From Chitinophaga pinensis (lineage in GTDB: Bacteria; Bacteroidota; Bacteroidia; Flavobacteriales_D; Crocinitomicaceae): a stretch of DNA of 33,797 nt. Location of the stretch: contig CALPMC020000023.1 in NCBI GenBank assembly GCA_943324565.2, positions 1 to 33,797 on the forward strand. The letters are read 5' to 3'. The position numbers were made by a program, and so were the translations under genes. This document shows positions 6,753 through 17,482 of the stretch, piece after piece (positions within the stretch are counted from its first letter, which is position 1; each line of letters begins with the position of its first letter). The notes under the pieces were generated by a model. It saw only the letters and a program-made list of their open reading frames with translations, did no database searches and was not told the origin of the DNA.

Positions 6753-7478
6753 CTAATCCATTTCAAAAAACACTTTCGTTTTACGTTTTAGAAATTTGAA
6801 GGTTAAACCAAAAAGCAAGATGAAAAGTGCGAAGTATAAATCTGTCAATTCAAATGCAATTACATTATTCGCAGCTGTACGTTTTAGTATCAATAAAAAC
6901 AAAAACGAAGTCATTGTAGAAATTACACCTGGATATTCGTTTTTGAAGACTATTCGCCAAGAAAAAGCATTTTCAGGAGCTTGAAATTTCTTGTAATTTG
7001 GAAAAAATGCTGGAACTTGTTCTGCCCAAGCTAGAAAGTAACTTCCAAATTTGCGTTCTAAAAATTGTTCTTCTGCAAACATGATACGTTCGTAGTACAA
7101 CCAGAATAGCAAACAAAAAATCAAAATCAAATACCAGTTTCCTAAGAAGAAAGCTAAGCCTATCCAAATCAAAAAATTACCGAAATACAACGGATGTCGA
7201 ACCATTGAATACCAACCTTTCGTGTTCAAACGAGAAGCAACTTGCTGACTTCGATTTCTTCCAGAAGTATGTAACTCCCTCCGACCCACTGTTCTTGCAC
7301 GTACTAAGTGCCCAAGAGAAACAAAAAGTAAACTCAAAATTAAATTAATGTAAAAATAATCGACGGTTGAATTTAAAAATGCAAAAGGAATAGCTAGTAA
7401 AATAAAGGCTATCGGAATATGTCCACGATATCGAAAAAGGAAATTACCCTGATTTTCAAATGTTTCTTTGAGTGCCAT
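6753..7478 (-). CDS. Membrane protein of the isoprenylcysteine/phospholipid methyltransferase (ICMT/PEMT) superfamily
   Basis: 241 residues with about six hydrophobic segments. The diagnostic stretch is the C-terminal catalytic region of ICMT/PEMT-type membrane methyltransferases. It contains LNTKGWYSMVRHPLYFGNF (Arg-His-Pro around residue 95), WIGLAFFLGNW and YYERIMFAEEQFLERKFG (the conserved Glu pair). AWAEQVPAFFP follows. Such enzymes use S-adenosylmethionine to methylate lipids, prenylcysteines or lipid A phosphate; the substrate here cannot be told. Two further helices follow the catalytic region, an extension beyond the minimal family core. The gene is alone on the minus strand, divergent from the START-like gene at 7539 across 60 bases. 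Superfamily call good, substrate unknown. Confidence 0.75.
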   Translation of the reverse strand: MALKETFENQGNFLFRYRGHIPIAFILLAIPFAFLNSTVDYFYINLILSLLFVSLGHLVRARTVGRRELHTSGRNRSQQVASRLNTKGWYSMVRHPLYFGNFLIWIGLAFFLGNWYLILIFCLLFWLYYERIMFAEEQFLERKFGSYFLAWAEQVPAFFPNYKKFQAPENAFSWRIVFKNEYPGVISTMTSFLFLLILKRTAANNVIAFELTDLYFALFILLFGLTFKFLKRKTKVFFEMD

Positions 7479-7538
7479 TGGAAAAAATTAACTAAATTGC
7501 GAAACTAAACATAAAATTACTTTATAAAATCGTCACAC

Positions 7539-7922
7539 ATGAAAGAAAAATACGAATTAGAGTTTCTTTTTAAAACATTACCTCGCGTACTTGAAAATAT
7601 GATTGCAACTCCAAGTGGTTTGAGTGAATGGTTTGCTGATGATGTGAATGTAAATGATGATATTTATTCCTTCGAGTGGGATGGGAATGTTGAAAAAGCG
7701 AGAATGATTAATCATAAAATCCACACTAAAATCAGATTTCGTTGGTTAACGGATGAAGAAGAAGGACTTGATACTTATTTTGAAATTAGTTATTTGGTCG
7801 ATCCAATGACTTCATCTGTTGCCGTAAACATTACTGATTTTGCTTATCCAGAAGATAGAGAAAGCTCTATTTTATTGTGGGATCAACAAATTCATACCTT
7901 GAAGCGACTTCTTGGCGCTTGA
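7539..7922 (+). CDS. START-like (SRPBCC) domain protein
   Basis: 127 residues, soluble, no signal peptide. The sequence resembles the small START-like proteins widespread in Bacteroidota. It has an N-terminal strand KYELEFLFKT, helix residues RVLENMIATPSGLSEWFADDV, an alternating strand pattern (IYSFEWDGNVEKARMI, KIRFRWL, TYFEISYLV), and a long C-terminal helix (LLWDQQIHTLKRLLG) that closes the helix-grip cavity. SRPBCC proteins bind hydrophobic ligands; the ligand of this group is not known. It is divergent from the methyltransferase-like gene and is followed 60 bases later by the LptF/LptG-family permease, which has its own promoter-like box. Confidence 0.78.
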   Translation: MKEKYELEFLFKTLPRVLENMIATPSGLSEWFADDVNVNDDIYSFEWDGNVEKARMINHKIHTKIRFRWLTDEEEGLDTYFEISYLVDPMTSSVAVNITDFAYPEDRESSILLWDQQIHTLKRLLGA

Positions 7923-7959
7923 TTCCAACCTAAACACATCTACTTTCAAGTCATTTGAA

Positions 7960-7967
7960 TACATTTG
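7960..7967 (+). promoter_or_regulatory. TAnnTTTG -7 box upstream of the LptF/LptG-family gene
   Basis: TACATTTG fits the consensus and ends 15 bases before the TTG start at 7983. Its position supports the TTG as the true start, because the codon just before it is an in-frame TGA. Confidence 0.5.
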
Positions 7968-7982
7968 CCAAAAATTAAGTGA

Positions 7983-9431
7983 TTGAAACGTCTTTATTTA
8001 TTTAGTATACGATCTTTTGCTGGACCATTTGTTGTGACCTTGATTATATCAATGTTCATTCTTGTGTTGCAATTTTTTTGGGTTTACGTTGATGATTTAA
8101 TGGGTAAAGGACTGAGTATTTGGCTGATACTCGAACTTTTATTTTACGTTTCAGCAAGTTTAATTCCACTTGCACTTCCACTTGCGATTTTACTGTCTTC
8201 ACTAATGACCTTTGGGAATTTATCTGAATACAACGAACTCACAGCCTTGAAAGCTAGTGGATTATCGCTTTATAGAATCATTCGACCATTATTTGTAGTG
8301 GTAGTTCTCATCGCCATTGGAACTTTTTATTTCGCTAATTACGTGATTCCTGTCGCTAACTTAAAATGGCATTCCTTAATATATGGCATTCAAAACACTA
8401 AAATTTCAACGGTTTTAACTCCAGGAGTTTATACTAAAGATTTTGAAGGTTACGCTATTAAAGTTATGAAAGGTACGGACAGTGTTTACTATGGTATTAC
8501 CATTCACGACCATACGAATCGACTTCAAATCAAGACAGTAAAAGCACGAGAAGCGCGAATTTATAAATCTGAAAATGGAAAATATCTTTTTTTCGACTTA
8601 AAAGATGGACGAATTTTTGAAGAAACGAATCTAACTAATGGTAATTATTTACCCAATGGCCAACTTCAAAATACGGAAATCACCAACCGTCCACATCGTG
8701 TTTCGGAATTTACACATGGTACTTACAAATTGAATTTATCTGGATTTACGTTTAATCGTTCTGATGACGATACCTTTTCAGATAAATATGAAATGATGAA
8801 TGTGTTTCAAATTAATCATGCGACAGATTCGTTGGAAGAAAAATTTGTTGGAATTCAAAAATCCTATGCTGAAGGACTTAAAAATCAGCACCCTTACTTT
8901 GTAAAACTGCCTAAAAATCTTCCTGACCAAAGTGGGTTTGCAGCTCCACAAAATGCAACAAGTATTCAATTAAATGAACTTTCAAAGTTTGAACAAAAAT
9001 CAAATGCAATGCAAGTTGTATCAAAACTTAGAAATAGCAATAAAGCAATTGATAATCAGCTACTCTATAATCAAATCAACGAGCGAGATATTAAAATGTA
9101 TTGGATAGAATTTCACCGAAAATTCGCTTTAACATACGCTATTATCGTTTTGTTTTTTATTGGTGCGCCACTTGGAGCAATTATTCGAAAAGGTGGTTTT
9201 GGTGCGCCAGTTGTGATTGCTGCTTTTGTATTTATGATTTATTTCATTCTCACAAGTATCGGCGACAATTTAGCAAGAACCTTTGTGGTTAGTCCGTTCT
9301 TCGGAATGTGGATTGCTGGAATTTTCTTTACTCCAATTGCTATTCTAACAACTTACGCTGCTGCAAACGATTCTAAAATCTTTAGTTTAGAAAGTTGGAA
9401 AAATGCTTTTAAAAGAAAAAAGAAAGTATGA
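7983..9431 (+). CDS. LptF/LptG (YjgP/YjgQ) family permease
   Basis: 482 residues. The start is a TTG at 7983: the preceding in-frame codon is TGA, and the next Met lies within the first membrane helix. The layout is that of LptF/LptG. Three membrane helices in the first ~125 residues include the family's coupling-helix region (YNELTALKASGLSLYRIIRPL). A periplasmic beta-jellyroll-like region follows (~125-375), and three C-terminal helices (from ~380, FALTYAIIVLFFIGAPLGAIIRKGGFG) finish the protein. With LptB these permeases extract LPS from the inner membrane for transport to the outer membrane. Whether it is LptF or LptG cannot be decided from a single copy. It is longer than the ~360-residue E. 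coli proteins; the extra length sits in the periplasmic part (~260-370). Confidence 0.88.
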   Translation: MKRLYLFSIRSFAGPFVVTLIISMFILVLQFFWVYVDDLMGKGLSIWLILELLFYVSASLIPLALPLAILLSSLMTFGNLSEYNELTALKASGLSLYRIIRPLFVVVVLIAIGTFYFANYVIPVANLKWHSLIYGIQNTKISTVLTPGVYTKDFEGYAIKVMKGTDSVYYGITIHDHTNRLQIKTVKAREARIYKSENGKYLFFDLKDGRIFEETNLTNGNYLPNGQLQNTEITNRPHRVSEFTHGTYKLNLSGFTFNRSDDDTFSDKYEMMNVFQINHATDSLEEKFVGIQKSYAEGLKNQHPYFVKLPKNLPDQSGFAAPQNATSIQLNELSKFEQKSNAMQVVSKLRNSNKAIDNQLLYNQINERDIKMYWIEFHRKFALTYAIIVLFFIGAPLGAIIRKGGFGAPVVIAAFVFMIYFILTSIGDNLARTFVVSPFFGMWIAGIFFTPIAILTTYAAANDSKIFSLESWKNAFKRKKKV

Positions 9432-9442
9432 AATAAGCCATA

Positions 9443-9494
9443 ACGAGATTCGTCACGATCAATCCGCCGCGGCGGATGAATTTAATCGGCGATT
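9443..9494. repeat. Cluster of small palindromes with a 16-bp GC-rich perfect palindrome (REP/MITE-like)
   Basis: Within the 96-base gap before the glycosyltransferase gene, a perfect 16-bp palindrome, ATCCGCCGCGGCGGAT (9462-9477), stands out as GC-rich in AT-rich DNA. It is flanked by two smaller ones: ACGA/TCGT around GAT (9443-9453), and AATCG/CGATT around a single G (9484-9494). No T-run follows, so it is not a standard intrinsic terminator, though it could stop transcription from the permease gene. The form is that of a repetitive extragenic palindrome or short mobile repeat; other copies would lie outside this window. Confidence 0.6.
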
Positions 9495-9527
9495 CCATAT
9501 GACTATTAAAAAAACAATTAAATACAT

Positions 9528-10700
9528 ATGAAAACCTTAGTAATTGCAAATAAATCTCCTTTCCCTGTCATAGATGGTGGCTGCTTTGCAATGAATGTTT
9601 TTTTGAAAAATCTACAAGCAATTACTGAAATAAAGCAAATCGATTATTTCATTTTGAGCACGCACAAACATCCTTTTTCTAAAGAAGCAATCCCTACGAA
9701 TTTAAAAGATAAAACAGAATTTTATAGCGTTGAAATTGATACAAAATTGTATGCTAAAGGGGCATTAAAGCACTTGATTCAACGTAAATCATATAATCTA
9801 TCTCGTTTTTTTGATAAAACAGTTGCACAAAAAATAGAAGCTTTAATTCAAGAAAACCAATACGAAATTATCATTTTTGAAAGTTTGTTCCCACTTGTAT
9901 ATTTAAAGTCTATAAGAAAAATAAGTAAAGCAAAATGTATTTTACGAGCGCATAACATTGAGTTTGAAATTTGGGGCGACTTACAATTAAATGAAGGTAA
10001 TCCTTTGAAAAAATGGTATTTGAATGAACTAGTAAAAGCATTAAAAAAAGAGGAAATAGCTTATTACAAGCAATTAGATTTAATACTTTCACTTTCAAAT
10101 GACGACATATTAAAGATTCAAAAAACCTGTTCCACTCCTACCCGATTTATTCCTGTTTCAATTGAAAAAACGACTTGTAAAAAAGATTATTCTTCCAATT
10201 CGTTGTGCTTTATTGGCTCCTACAATTGGGAACCAAATCGAGAAGCAATGAATTGGTTTTTAAAGGATTTAAACCCTACAATTCAACAATCAATTCCAGT
10301 TAAAATTGAAATTGCAGGAAAAGATGGATCATCCGTTTTTAAAGACTTGGCTACATCTTCAGTTGAATTCAAAGGTTTTGTAGAAAGTCCAAGCGAGTTT
10401 TTAAAATCGAATGGGATTTTCATCGCTCCAATGAAATCAGGTTCGGGTGTAAAAATTAAAGTATTAGAAGCAATGAGTAATGGTTTACCATGTGTTCTAA
10501 CTCCAAAAGCAGCGGAAGGTCTTAATTTACCTTCAACATATCCTATTTGCGAAACGGAAGATGCATTTATTACTCTTTGTATTGATTTAGCTAAAGATTC
10601 TGTCAAAAGGGAAAAATTAGGAAAATTAGGATTTGAGTTTATTCAATCAAATTTTAGTTTTGAAGGTGTTGTTGAAAAACTTAAAGATAGTTTGAATTAA
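9528..10700 (+). CDS. GT4-family glycosyltransferase
   Basis: 390 residues, two Rossmann-like (GT-B) halves. The N-terminal acceptor domain starts ANKSPFPVIDGGCFAMNVFL and carries RAHNIEFEIW around residue 140, a motif I associate with exopolysaccharide GT4 enzymes. The C-terminal donor domain has FIGSYNWEPNREAMNWFL, then FVESPSEFLKSNGIFIAPM and SGSGVKIKVLEAMSNGLPCV (~304-323), where the Lys/Glu pair contacts the nucleotide sugar. It is predicted to be cytoplasmic or peripheral and to transfer a sugar to a glycan or lipid acceptor. It is isolated from other polysaccharide genes (nearest 7 kb away) and lies after a palindrome cluster with no obvious TAnnTTTG box. Sugar and acceptor unknown. 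Confidence 0.85.
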   Translation: MKTLVIANKSPFPVIDGGCFAMNVFLKNLQAITEIKQIDYFILSTHKHPFSKEAIPTNLKDKTEFYSVEIDTKLYAKGALKHLIQRKSYNLSRFFDKTVAQKIEALIQENQYEIIIFESLFPLVYLKSIRKISKAKCILRAHNIEFEIWGDLQLNEGNPLKKWYLNELVKALKKEEIAYYKQLDLILSLSNDDILKIQKTCSTPTRFIPVSIEKTTCKKDYSSNSLCFIGSYNWEPNREAMNWFLKDLNPTIQQSIPVKIEIAGKDGSSVFKDLATSSVEFKGFVESPSEFLKSNGIFIAPMKSGSGVKIKVLEAMSNGLPCVLTPKAAEGLNLPSTYPICETEDAFITLCIDLAKDSVKREKLGKLGFEFIQSNFSFEGVVEKLKDSLN

Positions 10701-10763
10701 TGAGCTTAGAATTAAGTAAATTTAAGAACAAACTCCCAAAATCTTACAAAATTTAAAAATTAA

Positions 10764-12436
<1,673 letters not shown>

Positions 12437-12437
<1 letters not shown>

Positions 12438-14275
12438 TGGATCGTAACACCCTCACCGGTTTGGTTTTAATCGGTTTAATTCTTACTGTTTTTTCAATTT
12501 TCAATCAACCGTCTGATGAAGACATCAAGAAAAAAGCGAAAACTGAACAAGTAAACGCAAAAGAAAAAGCTGCTTCCAAAAAAGAATCAGCAAAAGCGGC
12601 CGATATTAAAACTAACGCTAAAGAGAAAAAACAAGTTAAAGAACACTTAGATGAAAGTGTTAAAGGTGAAATCATCACTTTAGAAAACGATAAGTTAATC
12701 ATTGATTTCAATACAAAAGGTGGACTTGTTGCTGCTGTTTACTTGAAAAACTATAAATCGTATTTCGATTTCGCTAAGAAAAATGACAAACCGTTGTGTC
12801 TTTTCAAAAATGGTGATGCTGTCAATCAATTAGTTTTAACTTCTAAAAAAGGAAAAATTTACACAAGTAAATACTTATTTTATGTTAAATCAAAATCAAA
12901 AAATGCAATCACATTTGAGTTGGAATTGGCAGATGGTAAAATCGCTCAAAGTTATTACTTGAACAAAGGGAAATTTGATTTAGATTACGATATCGAATTA
13001 GATGGATTTGAGAATGTTACAAGAAATAATATTCAATTCAACTGGCAAGCTGCATTTAGAAAATCAGAGCGTTTATTCAGCGAGCAAAGAAGAGTTACAA
13101 CTATTTGTTACGAACAAAAAAATGAAGGATTTTCTTATTTAAGCGAAACTTCTTCAGATTACTTAGAAAACGAAGACGATTTGAGTTGGGTGGCTTACAA
13201 ACAAAGCTATTTCTCTTCTTTTCTAAAACCAAAAGAAGGATTTTCGAAAGAAGGTTCTAAAATGATGGTGAAAGTATACAAAGAAGGTGAAGCAAAAAAT
13301 GGAACGCACTTAAAAGATTTTAGCTCAACACTTTCATTGAATTTCAAAAACGATAAAGCAAGTTTCAATTGGTATTTCGGACCTAATGATTACGAATTAT
13401 TAAAAACTTACGATTCAAACTACGACGATATTTTAAATTTCGGTTGGGGACTGTTTAGATGGATCAATCTATACGCTGTTCAACCAATATTTAACTTACT
13501 GATTAGTAGCGGTATGGGTATTGGAATTGGAATTTTAATTCTTACAATTATTCTAAAAACAATCTTGATGCCTGTTCAATGGAAAATGTTCTTGTCTTCT
13601 GTTAAAATGCGCATTCTAAAACCAGAAGTGGACGAGTTAACTGCAAAGTATCCAAAACCAGAGGATGCAATGAAAAAACAAACGGAAATGATGACTTTGT
13701 ACCGCGAATCAGGTGCGAGTCCGCTTGCAGGTTGTGTTCCAATGTTGATTCAAATGCCGATTTTATTAGCTGTATTCCGTTTCTTCCCTGCAGCTTTTGA
13801 ATTACGTCAACAACCTTTCTTATGGGCTGAAGATTTGTCATCTTACGATTCAATATGGGATTTTGGTGTAAATATTTGGCCGTATGGTGATCACGTGAGT
13901 TTGTTTACTTTATTGATGTCTGCGACTACTTTATTGTACACTTGGATGAATAGTGGAAACATGCAACAACCACAACAACCAGGAATGCCGAACATGAAAG
14001 TGATCATGTACATTTTCCCTTTGATGATGATTTTCTTCTTCAATAATTACTCAGCTGGTTTAAGTTACTATTATTTCATTTCAACTTTGGTTTCTATTTT
14101 AATCATGGTTATTATCAAACAATTCTTTGCTGACGAAGATAAGTTGCGTGCGAAAATGGCTGAAAGAAAAGCAAAAGCAGCATCAAATCCGAAAGAGAAA
14201 AAGAAATCTCGTTTCCAAGAAAAACTAGAGGAAATGCAGAAAAAGCAATTAGAAATGAAAAACAAAAATAAGTAG
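12437..14275 (+). CDS. yidC: Membrane protein insertase YidC
   Basis: 612 residues, typical of long Gram-negative YidC. One N-terminal membrane anchor (~4-20, [17 protein letters not shown]) is followed by a Lys/Ala-rich linker. A large periplasmic domain (~75-330) comes next, with a family region reading [21 protein letters not shown], and then the Oxa1/YidC insertase core. The core starts ~355 with the hydrophobic segment [22 protein letters not shown], the cytoplasmic coiled loop ([20 protein letters not shown]) and [24 protein letters not shown]. Three more helices and a Lys-rich C-terminal tail finish the protein; such tails aid ribosome contact. It inserts proteins into the inner membrane alone or with SecYEG. 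The ATG overlaps the pyrG stop by one base. Confidence 0.97.
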
Positions 14276-14276
14276 T

Positions 14277-14933
14277 ATGAAGTTTTTTATAGATACAGCA
14301 AACTTGGCTGAAATTCGCGAAGCAAACGAACTAGGAATTTTAGACGGTGTTACTACGAACCCATCTTTGATGGCAAAAGAAGGAATCACTGGTGCAAATA
14401 ATATTTTAAAACACTATGTTGACATTTGCAATATTGTTGACGGACCTGTAAGTGCAGAAGTTATTGCAACTGATTTAGAAGGAATGATCCGAGAAGGAGA
14501 AGAATTGGCTGAATTGCACAAAAACATTGTTGTTAAGATACCAATGATTCCAGAAGGAATTAAAGCGATTAAATACTTCGATAAAAAAGGAATTAAGACC
14601 AATTGTACTTTAATTTTCTCAGCCGGACAAGCACTTTTAGCGGCAAAAGCAGGTGCTACTTACATTTCTCCATTTTTAGGAAGATTAGACGATGTTTCAA
14701 CGGACGGTTTGGCTTTGATTGAGCAAATACGTTTGATTTACGATAATTACGCTTTTGACACTCAAATTCTTGCTGCTTCAGTTCGTCACCCAATGCATAT
14801 TATTCATTGTGCTGAAATCGGTTCAGATGTAATGACAGGACCTTTGAGTGCAATTAAAGCGTTGGCGAAACATCCTTTGACAGATTTAGGATTACAACAA
14901 TTTTTAGCGGACCACGCAAAAGGAAATAAATAA
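14277..14933 (+). CDS. tal: Transaldolase (TalC / F6P-aldolase-like subfamily)
   Basis: 218 residues, the short transaldolase form. The N-terminus [20 protein letters not shown] and [14 protein letters not shown] are family hallmarks. The Schiff-base lysine is Lys87 in VVKIPM. The acid-base position after PVSA is Glu61 (AEVIA). E. coli fructose-6-phosphate aldolase has Gln there and genuine transaldolases have Glu, so the likely reaction is the non-oxidative pentose-phosphate exchange of dihydroxyacetone between sedoheptulose 7-phosphate and glyceraldehyde 3-phosphate. Cytoplasmic. It starts one base after the yidC stop and is followed two bases later by the DUF4268 gene, so it is part of one transcript. 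The Glu-versus-Gln reasoning comes from family knowledge; activity is inferred. Confidence 0.92.
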   Translation: MKFFIDTANLAEIREANELGILDGVTTNPSLMAKEGITGANNILKHYVDICNIVDGPVSAEVIATDLEGMIREGEELAELHKNIVVKIPMIPEGIKAIKYFDKKGIKTNCTLIFSAGQALLAAKAGATYISPFLGRLDDVSTDGLALIEQIRLIYDNYAFDTQILAASVRHPMHIIHCAEIGSDVMTGPLSAIKALAKHPLTDLGLQQFLADHAKGNK

Positions 14934-14935
14934 GT

Positions 14936-15400
14936 ATGTTATCCAAAGAAGCGCGAAAAGAACGCAATGAAAAGTTCTGGTCAGGTTTCAAAGAATACAT
15001 GCGAGGAACCCTTTCTTCGACTGGAAAAAGAGTCAATTGGTTGAATTATAAGACTGAAGTTCAAGATACTTACTTGCGTTTAGTTTGCGACGGAAAAACC
15101 ACAGCGGTTTATTACGATATTCAATTCAAAGACGCTGGTATTAAAGCGATTTTCTGGGAACAACTTGGAGAACTGAAGAAAGTATTAGAAGCTTCGATTC
15201 AACAAGAAACTTGCTGGGAAGAAAACACGACCACCAAAGAAGGACTTTCAATTGGCAGAATTTCGTGGACAATTGAAAATCTCAATTTCTACAATGATGA
15301 AGATTGGTATAAAATCTATGCTTTTTACAAAAATCGGTTAGTAGAATTTGATGAGTTCTACCAAGAGTTTAAGGATATTTTGATTGCTTTAGTGGATTAA
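14936..15400 (+). CDS. DUF4268-like protein
   Basis: 154 residues, soluble, no signal peptide or membrane segment. I recognise the outline of DUF4268: an N-terminal RNEKFWSGFKEYM helix, NWLNYKTEVQDTYLRLVCDG, a strand with AVYYDIQFKDAGIKAIFWEQL, a long helix, a late IGRISWTIENLNFYNDEDW, and a terminal helix with YKNRLVEFDEFYQEF. Aromatic residues, especially Trp and Tyr, are abundant. In other bacteria this domain is sometimes fused to nuclease-like domains, but here it stands alone and no biochemical role is established. It is the last gene of the pyrG-yidC-transaldolase run (two bases after the transaldolase stop). Confidence 0.7.
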   Translation: MLSKEARKERNEKFWSGFKEYMRGTLSSTGKRVNWLNYKTEVQDTYLRLVCDGKTTAVYYDIQFKDAGIKAIFWEQLGELKKVLEASIQQETCWEENTTTKEGLSIGRISWTIENLNFYNDEDWYKIYAFYKNRLVEFDEFYQEFKDILIALVD

Positions 15401-15919
15401 AAAATGTTCTAGTAGACTTTACCTTTAAGATTGAAAATATCCGAAGCCAGTTTCTGTCTAGCTTTATTTTCAGATAGTTTGAATACTCCTATTAGATTAG
15501 ATTGGCTCTAACGACTGATAACTATGAAATAATCTTACCAAAACCCAAATAATAAAGATTTGGAGTGATACATCAAGTGCGACAATCAAAACTCTTATAC
15601 TTTCGTGATTCGATACCTACTCGAACATAATTGCAAGCAGTTAATTCTAACAATTTAATCTTTCACATAATTTTTTCCAATGAAATTGGCAATACACGAT
15701 TGAACTTACCACTACTCAGAAATAAATCAGTTGGGCAAAAACGTATTTATCTTGATATATTTATAATCAGTTTAAACTGAAGTAAAACTAAAAGAATCAT
15801 ATCCGTTCGACTAATGAACATATATAACTATCTATATTTCAATTCATTTTTTTTAAAATTCAATCAAATAATAGTGATGTGTAACCTAATAGATTGAAGT
15901 ACTAAAAATTGAAACTAGA
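15401..15919. other. 519-base region without a recognisable gene
   Basis: Between the DUF4268 gene and the convergent dacB there is AT-rich sequence with stops in all frames; no frame shows a recognisable product. It contains a small hairpin CCAAT-GAA-ATTGG (15677-15689) and a perfect 14-bp palindrome (15767-15780). No strong intrinsic terminator, tRNA-like fold or TAnnTTTG box was identified. A reading of about 35 codons from 15676 to the TGA at 15778 lacks a start and resembles nothing I know. It may be decayed coding DNA or hold an unrecognised small RNA. Confidence 0.5.
15767..15780. repeat. Perfect 14-bp palindrome in the gene-free gap
   Basis: TCAGTTTAAACTGA is its own reverse complement. 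It sits about 140 bases downstream of the dacB stop and about 370 bases downstream of the DUF4268 stop, so it is not placed like a promoter operator for either gene. Dimeric protein site or chance; no function assigned. Confidence 0.35.
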
Positions 15920-17371
15920 TTAATAAATTGCCAATGAATTAAGTACCTTTTCAATTTTGTTTTGTAAATCAGCTGATGAACCGTTGTAATTATTTATTGA
16001 AAAAGAAAACGCTATTTTTTTACCGCTTTTAGAATAAACGTAACCCGCATAAGCTTTTACTTTACTTATAGTTCCACTTTTTGCAAAAATCCGTCCTTCA
16101 CCAATTTGTCCTTTACATAAACTAGCAATGGTTCCTGATTTTCCTGCTATAGGTAAAGTTTCTTTAAATACATTATAGTTAACTGATTTGTACATGTAAG
16201 TTAAAAGTTGACAAAAATGATTTGCACTTATAGCATTACTTCTAGAAAGTCCACTTCCATCTTTAAGAATCATTCCTGACAGATCTATTTTTTGCGCCCA
16301 AAAATCTTCTAAAACTCTAATTGATGATTCGGTTGAACCATTGGCAGTTTTAGAATAACCTAATTGATTCAAAAGCCCTTCTGCGAAAAGATTTACACTT
16401 TTAAAATTTGTCCAAAATGCAATTTCTTTGACAGTTTTACTTGGTTGAGAGAAAAGATAGGAGAAATCTTTATACGAATTAGGTAGTTCAACATCAATTA
16501 AACGAAATCCTTTTGGCTTTTTAACAACATAAATACCATTATTGATTAACACTTTTGTAAACTCATATGCCAATTGAAATTCTGGATCAGGCATACTTCC
16601 TTTTACAATAAAACGATCTGTAAATTGAGGTAATTTTCCTTTAACTAATCGATCCAATGAAAAAGGTGCACCATAAATGTAAGAATTGTCACTATTTACT
16701 GTAGCTGCATATACCTCATTTTTCATTTCAAGATTAGGAATAAAAGGAAAAATATCGGTTATTTGGCTCAATGTTCCTGCTTTACCCATTTTGAAATATA
16801 AAAGAATTTGATTATCAAAAACATTAATTCCACCTGCATTTGCTCCATAATAATTTCCGACATCACCCCAACTCCAACCTTCAGGTGAGCCATCATATCC
16901 AAATTCGGAACCATCAGTAATAACAGCACCATTTATCCTTTTGATTCCTTTCAATTTTAAAGAATCAACCCAGTAATTCAGAAAATCAAATTCTGTTTTT
17001 GCATTGTTAAAATATTTACTTCCCAAAGAAACGTCACCACCACCTCGAATCCAAAGATTTCCATTTAAAACACTGTCATTATCAATAAATCCATCATAAT
17101 ATATACGAGTTTGCGTTGTGTAATCTTCACCTAATAACTCAATTGCCGTTGAAGTAGAAAAAAGTTTAGCTACAGATGCACTTATCACAGATTTATTTTC
17201 ATTTAATTTGGCAATTACTTCTTCTTTTTCCAAATCATAAGCAATAAAAGAAACCGAAGAATTGAAATTAATTTTATCTTCATAAAAATCATCAATTGCT
17301 TTTTGAACAGAATTCTGAGAATGAGCCGTAAAACTTAATAAAAAGAAAAAAATAATTATGTACCTTTGCAT
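15920..17371 (-). CDS. dacB: D-alanyl-D-alanine carboxypeptidase/endopeptidase (PBP4, peptidase S13)
   Basis: 483 residues, the usual PBP4/DacB size. An N-terminal signal peptide (MQRYIIIFFFLLSFTAHS, cut before Gln) sends it to the periplasm. There S13 enzymes trim D-Ala from peptidoglycan side chains or cut cross-links. All three penicillin-binding motifs are visible. SVAK has Ser66 as nucleophile and Lys69. SVN is at 325-327 in FKSVNLFAEGL, and KSGT is at 431-434. The family's DGSGLSRSN stretch lies between the last two. An insertion domain of about 150-200 residues sits between the first and second motifs, as in E. coli PBP4. It is transcribed away from the polysaccharide operon; a near-match to the -7 box (CATATTTG on the minus strand) lies about 15 bases before the ATG. 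Confidence 0.93.
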   Translation of the reverse strand: MQRYIIIFFFLLSFTAHSQNSVQKAIDDFYEDKINFNSSVSFIAYDLEKEEVIAKLNENKSVISASVAKLFSTSTAIELLGEDYTTQTRIYYDGFIDNDSVLNGNLWIRGGGDVSLGSKYFNNAKTEFDFLNYWVDSLKLKGIKRINGAVITDGSEFGYDGSPEGWSWGDVGNYYGANAGGINVFDNQILLYFKMGKAGTLSQITDIFPFIPNLEMKNEVYAATVNSDNSYIYGAPFSLDRLVKGKLPQFTDRFIVKGSMPDPEFQLAYEFTKVLINNGIYVVKKPKGFRLIDVELPNSYKDFSYLFSQPSKTVKEIAFWTNFKSVNLFAEGLLNQLGYSKTANGSTESSIRVLEDFWAQKIDLSGMILKDGSGLSRSNAISANHFCQLLTYMYKSVNYNVFKETLPIAGKSGTIASLCKGQIGEGRIFAKSGTISKVKAYAGYVYSKSGKKIAFSFSINNYNGSSADLQNKIEKVLNSLAIY

Positions 17372-17482
17372 CTAAATAGTTTATTACAAATATGAATGAA
17401 ATTAATAAATTCTAATTTTATTATTAATTTACTTTTTAACAAGTAATTTGTAACAACGAAAAAACCTACTAATTAGCATATT

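Noticed and set aside
15676..15780. Possible remnant of a coding gene in the gap (about 35 open codons)
   Set aside because: No start codon and no similarity I recognise; AT-rich DNA produces such runs by chance.
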